Shown here: positions 1-4,688 of the stretch, in pieces
Numbering within the stretch: position 1 is the first letter of the stretch
How the letters are laid out: each line of letters starts with the position of its first letter
Translations under genes and position numbers: made by a program
Origin: Pseudomonadota bacterium
GTDB taxonomy: Bacteria > Pseudomonadota > Alphaproteobacteria > Rhizobiales > Xanthobacteraceae
Assembly: GCA_023390695.1 (NCBI GenBank)
Contig: JAEWCJ010000438.1
Coordinates: forward strand, 1 to 5,471
Length of the DNA: 5,471 nt
Direction: 5' to 3'
Notes under the pieces: model-generated
Database searches by the model: none
What the model was told of the DNA's origin: nothing
The model's input: the letters and a program-made list of their open reading frames with translations, nothing else

Positions 1-1
1 G

Positions 2-280
2 CGGGACACCGACAAGTTCGGCAGGTTCGGCCTCACAGCCGTGCCGGGGACGCGGATCGCCGCACCGCTGATCGCGCAATGTCCGGTCAGCCTCGAATGC
101 GTGCTGCGCGACACGCGGCTTGTGCGCACCCACAATTTCTTCGTCTTCGAAGTGGTGCAGGCGCATGTCGCGAGGTCACCGAAATATCCACGCACCCTCC
201 ACTATCAGGGCGACGGGCGGTTCATGGTGGCGGGACGGGAAATAAGTCTGCGCCGGCGGTTCCGGCCGGGAATGTTGTAA
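2..280 (+). CDS. Flavin reductase family protein, C-terminal part (5' end outside window)
   Basis: The frame is open from the left edge and ends at TAA 278-280, so only the last 92 residues are visible. The GTG at 41 is internal, because in-frame residues before it (RDTDKFGRFGLTAV) fit the same domain. The remaining sequence has the pattern of the FMN-binding flavin reductase-like domain: APLIAQCPVSLEC, then a hydrophobic strand in THNFFVFEVVQAHV, which is the usual 'H-x-hydrophobic-x-G/F-E-V' end of the split-barrel fold. It closes with LHYQGDGRFMVAGREISLRRRF, a tail I associate with rhizobial members. Such proteins bind FMN in the cytoplasm and reduce flavin with NAD(P)H, or pass it to a partner oxygenase. 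The FMN-binding N-terminal half and any partner gene lie outside the window, so the substrate cannot be named. The family call is from recognition only; DIM6/NTAB-like oxidoreductase is another name for the same group. Confidence 0.8.
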   Translation, partial: RDTDKFGRFGLTAVPGTRIAAPLIAQCPVSLECVLRDTRLVRTHNFFVFEVVQAHVARSPKYPRTLHYQGDGRFMVAGREISLRRRFRPGML

Positions 281-343
281 AAGACGGCGGGCGACGATAC
301 AGGACCGGCTCGGCCCCCACATCCTTTCAGGCTCCTTTTCATT

Positions 344-2374
344 TTGCCCCCGCCTTCAGTTCCATCGCCCGCATCGCCGGCACCCTCGGACGCGTTTCGC
401 ACCGATATCGAGGGGCTGCGCGCGTTTGCGATCCTGCCGATCCTGATCTTTCATCTCGATCCGGCCTGGATGCCCGGCGGATTCATCGGCGTCGATATCT
501 TCTTCGTCATTTCCGGATTTCTCATTTCCGGCCAGATCCTCAAGGCCAGCCCCGGCACCTTCCGGTTCCTCCCGTTTTATCTGCGCCGCATACGCCGCCT
601 ATTTCCGGCGCTCGCCGTCACCGTCGCCGTGAGTCTGGCGGTCGGCTGGCGTCTGTTCACGCCAGGGGATTTCAAGGCGCTGGCCTGGTCGGCGCTCGCT
701 TCCCTCGCCGGCATCGCCAACATCCACTTCTATGCCTCGGTCGACTATTTCAACGCCAGCACGCTCCTGCATCCGCTCCTGCACGTCTGGTCGCTGAGCG
801 TCGAGGAACAATTCTATCTGCTGTGGCCGGCCTTGCTGGTGTTACTGCTGGCGCGTGGCCGCAGGAGCCTGATCGCGGGTATTGCCGTTATCGGCCTGTT
901 GTCATTCGCCGCCAGCGCCGTCGTCACCTTCAAGGCGCCGTATCTGACCTTCTACATGATGCCGTTCCGGATTTTCGAATTCGCGATCGGCGCGCTCGTC
1001 TGCATCCATGCGATCCGCCTGAACCCCATGCAGGCGCTGCTCTGCGGATTCGCCGGCGTTGCGCTGCTGGCGCTCTGTCTCGTCAGCTTCAGCGCGGCGA
1101 CACCGTGGCCGGGCACGCACGCGCTCATTCCCTGCCTCGCCACCGCGCTGTTGCTGATCGCCGGCAGAAGCGGCTTCTGGCACCGCCTGCTGTCGCTCGC
1201 ACCGCTGCGCATGATCGGGCGCATCTCCTATTCAGTGTATCTGGTGCACTGGCCGCTGATCGTCTTCTACCGCTACTGGGCGCTGGTGCCGCCCTCGCCG
1301 CGCGAGCTCGCCGCCCTGTTCGTCCTCTCGCTTGTGCTCGGGGGACTGCTCTATGTTCTGGTCGAGCGCTTCTATCGCGCCTCGCCGGAGCCGAAAGTCG
1401 CCTGGCTGTTCGTCGGCACCGACGCCATTCGCACGGCCGGAGCCGCGCTCGAAAGCCTGATCGCAAAGCGGCAGGCCGCGATCTTCTCGATCTTCCTGCT
1501 TCTGCCCCTCGCAGCGGCCGGCTCCAGCGCTGCGGTGATCCTGCGCGATGGTTTTCCCGAACGGATGAAAAAGGGGCGCGTGCAAGCCGCCGGGGAACTC
1601 AGCTTCGCCGGCGACCTGTGCAACAGCGCACGCGATCGGTGCGCCTTCGGCGACCCGTCCTCGTCGCGGATCGTCTATCTGATCGGCGACAGCCACGCGC
1701 TCAATCTGGTTTACGGCCTCGATCTCCTGTTCAGGGAATCCGGCATCCGCGGCATCGCCTTCTACGATCACGGCTGCCTGTTCCTGAAAGGCACGCAGCG
1801 CTTCGACCGCGGCGTTCCCGACCGGCAGTGCGCGCGCAATGTTGCGGCAGCGTTTGACGCGGTGGTGCGGGATCACCATCCCGTCATCATTGCCGGCAGT
1901 TACGGCGGTTACGTGAAGGGCATAGGGCCCGCCGATTCCGACAGACCTTATGAAGGCACCGGCGCCGATTATTTCGCCTGGCTCGGCCGGCACTTCCGCG
2001 ACAGCCTGCATGCCATCGACGCCACGAACCGGCCGGTCGTCCTGTTCAGCGCCAGCTACAACACGCGGGTCGATACCGCCCGCTGCGCGCTGCAATTCGG
2101 CGAAGACGACGCGCGCTGCGCGCCCGCCTCGCCGCAGCAGGCACGGCAAGACGCCGAGGCGACCGACAGCATGATCGCCGCATTGCGCAACGACTTTCCA
2201 GCGCTTGCCATCCTCGATCCGAAAACGCCGTTCTGCAAAGGCGAAAGCTGTGTCGTGCGCGCCGGCGGCCGCCCTTATTTCCGCGACACCGCCCACCTGA
2301 CCAACGAAGGCTCCGCCTTCCTGATCGCACGGCTGAAAGACGAATTGCTGGCAGCACTCACACCGAAGCCGTGA
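344..2374 (+). CDS. Membrane O-acyltransferase, OafA/YrhL type (Acyl_transf_3 plus SGNH domain)
   Basis: 676 residues, the usual length for the two-domain class. Residues 20-345 form the Acyl_transf_3 domain with about ten membrane segments. Visible signatures are R26-x10-H37 (the catalytic-type Arg/His pair at the first membrane segment), GVDIFFVISGFLI at 49-61, the basic loop YLRRIRRLFP at 79-88, SVEEQFYLLWP at 152-162 and ISYSVYLVHWP at 294-304. A further segment at 377-399 leads to a C-terminal SGNH domain, with GDSH at 448-451 (nucleophile S450) and the Asp-His pair at D648-x-x-H651. In this family the membrane domain takes an acyl group from a cytosolic donor and the SGNH domain, in the periplasm, places it on a sugar of a surface polysaccharide or LPS. 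The exact substrate is not readable. The start is probably TTG 344: it is the only ATG/GTG/TTG in frame between the stop at 278-280 and the R26-H37 motif, and the first in-frame ATG (residue 43) would delete that motif. No Shine-Dalgarno is visible. It lies 63 bases after the flavin reductase gene. Confidence 0.93.
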   Translation: MPPPSVPSPASPAPSDAFRTDIEGLRAFAILPILIFHLDPAWMPGGFIGVDIFFVISGFLISGQILKASPGTFRFLPFYLRRIRRLFPALAVTVAVSLAVGWRLFTPGDFKALAWSALASLAGIANIHFYASVDYFNASTLLHPLLHVWSLSVEEQFYLLWPALLVLLLARGRRSLIAGIAVIGLLSFAASAVVTFKAPYLTFYMMPFRIFEFAIGALVCIHAIRLNPMQALLCGFAGVALLALCLVSFSAATPWPGTHALIPCLATALLLIAGRSGFWHRLLSLAPLRMIGRISYSVYLVHWPLIVFYRYWALVPPSPRELAALFVLSLVLGGLLYVLVERFYRASPEPKVAWLFVGTDAIRTAGAALESLIAKRQAAIFSIFLLLPLAAAGSSAAVILRDGFPERMKKGRVQAAGELSFAGDLCNSARDRCAFGDPSSSRIVYLIGDSHALNLVYGLDLLFRESGIRGIAFYDHGCLFLKGTQRFDRGVPDRQCARNVAAAFDAVVRDHHPVIIAGSYGGYVKGIGPADSDRPYEGTGADYFAWLGRHFRDSLHAIDATNRPVVLFSASYNTRVDTARCALQFGEDDARCAPASPQQARQDAEATDSMIAALRNDFPALAILDPKTPFCKGESCVVRAGGRPYFRDTAHLTNEGSAFLIARLKDELLAALTPKP

Positions 2375-2435
2375 CGCCGCGCCTGTCCGGCCAGCTTTTA
2401 CATGTGTCTGTGCCGGCAGCCGCACCGCGATAGAC

Positions 2436-2461
2436 GGAACGCGCGCCCGCAGCGGCGCGTT
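2436..2461 (+). promoter_or_regulatory. Candidate EcfG-type (general stress response) promoter before the histidine kinase gene
   Basis: GGAAC at 2436-2440 and CGTT at 2458-2461 are separated by 17 bases. This matches the consensus described for EcfG sigma factors of Alphaproteobacteria (GGAAC, 16-17 bases, CGTT). Transcription normally begins several bases after the CGTT element, here about 2467-2470, which falls on the kinase ATG at 2470. The gene downstream is a HisKA_2 kinase, a class known to act in the PhyR-NepR-EcfG pathway, so the context is suggestive. Caution: the same bases form a perfect inverted repeat, so the match also reads on the minus strand, and a hairpin or a repressor operator would look alike. 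Confidence 0.45.
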
Positions 2462-2463
2462 CC
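2436..2463. repeat. Perfect 9-bp inverted repeat, 10-base spacer
   Basis: The left arm GGAACGCGC (2436-2444) is exactly the reverse complement of the right arm GCGCGTTCC (2455-2463). The spacer 2445-2454 is G/C-rich, and the right arm ends six bases before the kinase ATG. As RNA this would be a stable stem next to the start codon. There is no T-run after it, so it is not a classical terminator for the acyltransferase gene that ends 61 bases earlier. It overlaps the candidate EcfG promoter. Confidence 0.75.
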
Positions 2464-2469
2464 CTCTCC

Positions 2470-3465
2470 ATGGAGAACCTTCTGTTGCTGCTGCCGCGTA
2501 GGCCGCAATCGCTGTGGGTCCGCTACGGAACGACCACCATCATCGTACTGATTTTCTTTCTGATCCGTTTGGGACTCGAGGAGCGCGCCGGCACCTATGG
2601 ATTTTTCATCCTCCTGCCGTCGATCTTTCTGTCGTCGGTGCTGTTCGATCGCGGCTCCGGCTTTTATGCCACGCTCCTGAGCGTCGTATTGCTGTTGCCG
2701 GTCCTGCCGGCGGGGACAGACATTCTTTCGACACTGGAACGCCACGCGGTTCCGCTCGCACTCTTCGTCATCATCTGTCTGGGCATTGCCGCGCTGAGCG
2801 AAGCGCTGCGCGGCGCCCTGGAGCGCGCGCTGGCGGCGGAGCGCACCAAGGATCTGCTGCTGCGCGAGCTCGGCCACCGCATCAAGAACAATCTCGCCAT
2901 CGTGGTCTCGATGCTGCAGATGCAGGCGCGCGCCAATCCCGATGGACTGTCGCAAGAGCATGTGCAGGCGGCCATTGCCCGCGTGCGCGTCATCGGCGAG
3001 GCGCATGGCTATCTGGATCCCGCCTCCCGCCAGGGGCTGGTGCATATGCAGGACTATCTTGCCGAACTCGGCCGGCAGCTCGCCGAAACGCTGCGCGGGC
3101 TGCGGCCGGTGGCGGTGAATGTGCAGGCGGAAGCCATCGCGATGCCGGCCGAGCGCGCAGTGGTCATCGGCCTCATCGTCAACGAACTGATCACCAACGC
3201 CTTCAAATATGCCTTCGACGACGACCAGCCCGGGATCATCGATGTGCAGTTGCGGCGCGTGAGCGACAAGCAGATCGTGCTCACCGTGGCGGACAACGGC
3301 AAGGGCTGCCCGGCGGACGCCCCCCGGGGATTCGGCCGCCGGCTGATCGACCTGATGACGCAGCAATTGCGCGGCAGCTACGCGCTGGAAGACGTCAGGA
3401 AAGGCTGCCGTGTGCGCGTCGACATTCCGCATGCCGGCCGCTGCAACAAGACCGGCGGGCCGTAA
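2470..3465 (+). CDS. Membrane-bound sensor histidine kinase, DUF4118 plus HisKA_2 and HATPase
   Basis: 331 residues. Residues about 18-110 hold four hydrophobic segments (20-33, 44-59, 64-80, 94-109) with very short loops, resembling the DUF4118 membrane module also found in KdpD. There is no large periplasmic sensor domain. A helical linker (110-128) leads to the H-box LRELGHRIKNNLAIV, with phospho-acceptor H136 and the HRxxN pattern (H136, R137, N140) of HisKA_2/HWE kinases. The ATPase domain shows the N-box VNELITNAFKYAF (N238, N243), G1 DNGKG (275-279) and G2 GFG (287-289). The N-box starts with Asn and no WxE motif is seen, so HisKA_2 fits better than strict HWE. It should autophosphorylate on H136 at the inner membrane and pass phosphate to a receiver, but no response regulator is visible, so it is an orphan here. 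ATG 2470 is the first ATG after the in-frame TAG at 2431 and has no Shine-Dalgarno. An alternative is TTG 2485, with GGAG (2472-2475) nine bases before it; this would remove only five residues. Confidence 0.92.
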   Translation: MENLLLLLPRRPQSLWVRYGTTTIIVLIFFLIRLGLEERAGTYGFFILLPSIFLSSVLFDRGSGFYATLLSVVLLLPVLPAGTDILSTLERHAVPLALFVIICLGIAALSEALRGALERALAAERTKDLLLRELGHRIKNNLAIVVSMLQMQARANPDGLSQEHVQAAIARVRVIGEAHGYLDPASRQGLVHMQDYLAELGRQLAETLRGLRPVAVNVQAEAIAMPAERAVVIGLIVNELITNAFKYAFDDDQPGIIDVQLRRVSDKQIVLTVADNGKGCPADAPRGFGRRLIDLMTQQLRGSYALEDVRKGCRVRVDIPHAGRCNKTGGP

Positions 3466-3878
3466 TCCCGCGCCGTCCCGTTTCGGCGCGTCGGCGAGTG
3501 GCCGCCGTAAGCTTGCAAGGCGGATAAGCGACGCGAAACCCGCCACCCTGCGCGGCCGGGACACCCCGGTCATGCCCGGCGGAAATTCTCCGTTTTCAAT
3601 CTGTAGTTGCGAAGCCCGGTTCTTTCCCAGATGATGCCCAGCGGATCGGGGAGAGGGACGATGAGTGTTTCTCGGCGGCGCATCCGACAATTGTCCGGCA
3701 TCGCGGAAGCGGATGACCTGACGGCCACGCGGCAAAACGACAGCACCAGACGCAAACCGGCCGCGGGCGGCCGTGCCGCATCCGCAACGCCGGCGGCCGC
3801 AACATCCACCGCACATGTCCGGCGCCCGGCGCCACCGGAGCCGTCGCACCCTGCCGCCGCCCGCATGAGGTCGCGCCG
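3466..3878. other. 413-base stretch without a confident gene
   Basis: Between the kinase stop and the next confident start I see the hairpin at 3469-3490, a small 5-bp stem with a 4-base loop at 3556-3569, and a weakly supported small ORF at 3661-3891. Long open frames run through it on both strands, but their protein sequences are low-complexity (Arg, Ala, Pro, Gln, Asp) with no family signature. From hand counting, the G/C content over 3661-3888 is nearly equal at the three codon positions (about 67, 74 and 72%), which is typical of non-coding DNA in a GC-rich genome. The stretch probably holds the promoter and 5' leader of the gene at 3879. I could not pick out a convincing sigma-70, RpoN or EcfG promoter in it. 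Confidence 0.6.
3469..3490 (+). terminator. Hairpin just after the kinase stop codon, possible terminator
   Basis: CGCGCCG (3469-3475) and CGGCGCG (3484-3490) form a perfect 7-bp G/C stem around an 8-base loop, starting four bases after the TAA at 3463-3465. The position suits transcription termination or protection of the mRNA 3' end. No T-run follows, so it is not a canonical intrinsic terminator. Short G/C stems also arise by chance in DNA this rich in G and C. Confidence 0.35.
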
Positions 3879-3891
3879 ATGGATGTCATAA
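3661..3891 (+). CDS. Doubtful small basic ORF (76 aa) overlapping the next gene
   Basis: ATG 3661 is preceded by a good Shine-Dalgarno (GGGGAG at 3648-3653, seven bases of spacing). The frame ends at TAA 3889-3891, 13 bases inside the next gene (start 3879), an arrangement that could couple translation of the two. The product would be Arg/Ala/Pro-rich with no hydrophobic segment and no recognised domain. Against it, G/C at codon position 2 (about 74%) is as high as at position 3 (about 72%), whereas the first 30 codons of the following gene show about 40% and 70%. A translated leader that affects the next gene, or chance, are both possible. I think an ordinary conserved protein is unlikely. 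Confidence 0.2.
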   Translation: MSVSRRRIRQLSGIAEADDLTATRQNDSTRRKPAAGGRAASATPAAATSTAHVRRPAPPEPSHPAAARMRSRRWMS

Positions 3892-4622
3892 GCAATGCAT
3901 GGGTGACCGGAATCGGCGGCGGCATCCTCAGCGGCCTCATTGTCATGATCGTGTCGAGACTTGTTTTCCTTCATCAGGATCGCCGGGATTACGCGCAGAA
4001 GATTCTCGCGGCCAACCGGGAGATCCTGCATGCCGTGCGTCCGGGGATTTCCGAGGGCAAGATCCCGGCCGACGAAGTTCTGCGCGCGCTCGCATTGTCC
4101 ACCGCCAGAAAATTCGGCGTCGACCATCACGACCTCTTTGGTCCCGAGCAGGTCGCCCATGAACTGATCACCGAGGTGATGGCGTCGAGCTTCATTTCCG
4201 CCGAGCGCAAGGAGCAGTATTGCCAGGATCTCACCTCGATTTACCGGCAGAAGCACAAGCTGGAAGTGCCGAGCATCGGCTACCGGTTTGAGCGGGAGAA
4301 CAGCAGCGAAGCCTATCGCTGGCGCATGATCCGCATGATGAGCCTGGCATTGGGTTTCATGACCGCGGCCACCAGCCTGATCCTGGCGCTTCGCATGCCG
4401 GACAATGACTCGCCGTCGCTGCTGGAGGGGCAAGCCGCCGTGATTCTGCTGCCCGTGTTGCTGGCCCTGCTGGCGACAATGGCGGCCGCCATCCTGATCT
4501 GGATCCGGCCGGACCGCTCCCGCCAGCCGCCGCTGAAGAAAACGCCGGTTGCGCCATTGGGCGAGTCGCAATGGGAGGGGCAAAGCCGCCTCCAGGACGG
4601 CACCGTCAAGGAGCCCGGCTAG
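3879..4622 (+). CDS. Unrecognised protein with three membrane segments and a cytosolic helical domain
   Basis: 247 residues; I do not recognise the family. A Gly-rich hydrophobic segment at 8-30 (GIGGGILSGLIVMIVSRLVF) is followed by a charged, mostly helical domain at about 33-148. That domain includes KILAANREIL (41-50), the acidic/hydrophobic stretch around EVLRALALSTARKFGV (66-81), and HELITEVMASSFISAERKEQY (94-114). Two further membrane segments lie at about 151-171 and 186-208, followed by a polar Pro/Lys/Gln tail of about 38 residues. Basic residues follow segment 1 (R27, R35, R36) and precede segment 2 (R147, R149, R152), which suggests that the central domain is cytosolic. No catalytic motif is visible. 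ATG 3879 has TGAGG (3866-3870) eight bases upstream, and the hydrophobic segment starts right after it, so the start is well placed. Codon-position base composition supports coding. It is convergent with the minus-strand gene, whose stop lies 66 bases away. Confidence 0.85.
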   Translation: MDVISNAWVTGIGGGILSGLIVMIVSRLVFLHQDRRDYAQKILAANREILHAVRPGISEGKIPADEVLRALALSTARKFGVDHHDLFGPEQVAHELITEVMASSFISAERKEQYCQDLTSIYRQKHKLEVPSIGYRFERENSSEAYRWRMIRMMSLALGFMTAATSLILALRMPDNDSPSLLEGQAAVILLPVLLALLATMAAAILIWIRPDRSRQPPLKKTPVAPLGESQWEGQSRLQDGTVKEPG

Positions 4623-4677
4623 CGAAACGTATCGCGGCACGCTGCGACGCCGGATGGCGCGACGACGCGCGCGCGGC

Positions 4678-4687
4678 CCGGCGCCGG
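4678..4687. repeat. 10-bp palindrome between convergent gene ends
   Basis: CCGGCGCCGG is a perfect self-complementary decamer lying two bases before the minus-strand stop codon (4689-4691) and inside the 66-base gap between the two convergent genes. It could add to a weak stem that ends both transcripts, but it has no loop of its own and no T-run on either strand. Chance is a fair explanation in this G/C-rich stretch. Confidence 0.3.
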
Positions 4688-4688
4688 C

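Noticed and set aside
275..301. Possible sigma-70 promoter before the acyltransferase (TTGTAA, then GATACA)
   Set aside because: The spacing is only 15 bases and both boxes fit poorly. The TTGTAA overlaps the flavin reductase stop codon, so chance is likely.
79..1857. Plus-strand open frame (592 codons) overlapping the flavin reductase and acyltransferase
   Set aside because: It is an out-of-frame, Arg-rich translation with no membrane segments, and it overlaps two motif-supported genes.
2385..2420. CCGGC and GCCGG arms after the acyltransferase stop as a terminator
   Set aside because: The stem is only five bases with a long loop and no T-run after it, and such arms are frequent in this DNA.
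1232..2425. Minus-strand open frame (397 codons) opposite the acyltransferase
   Set aside because: It is antisense to the SGNH domain, whose GDSH and DxxH motifs are intact on the plus strand. The antisense product has no recognisable domain.
2398..3849. Long minus-strand open frame (483 codons) opposite the kinase gene
   Set aside because: Its product is low-complexity, rich in Arg, Gln, Asp, His and Ala, with no domain. The plus-strand kinase in the same DNA has all its catalytic boxes. Long antisense frames are common in GC-rich DNA.
3570..4640. Minus-strand open frame (356 codons) opposite the three-segment membrane protein
   Set aside because: The opposite strand has clear hydrophobic segments, a placed ribosome-binding site and coding-like base composition. 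The antisense product is low-complexity.
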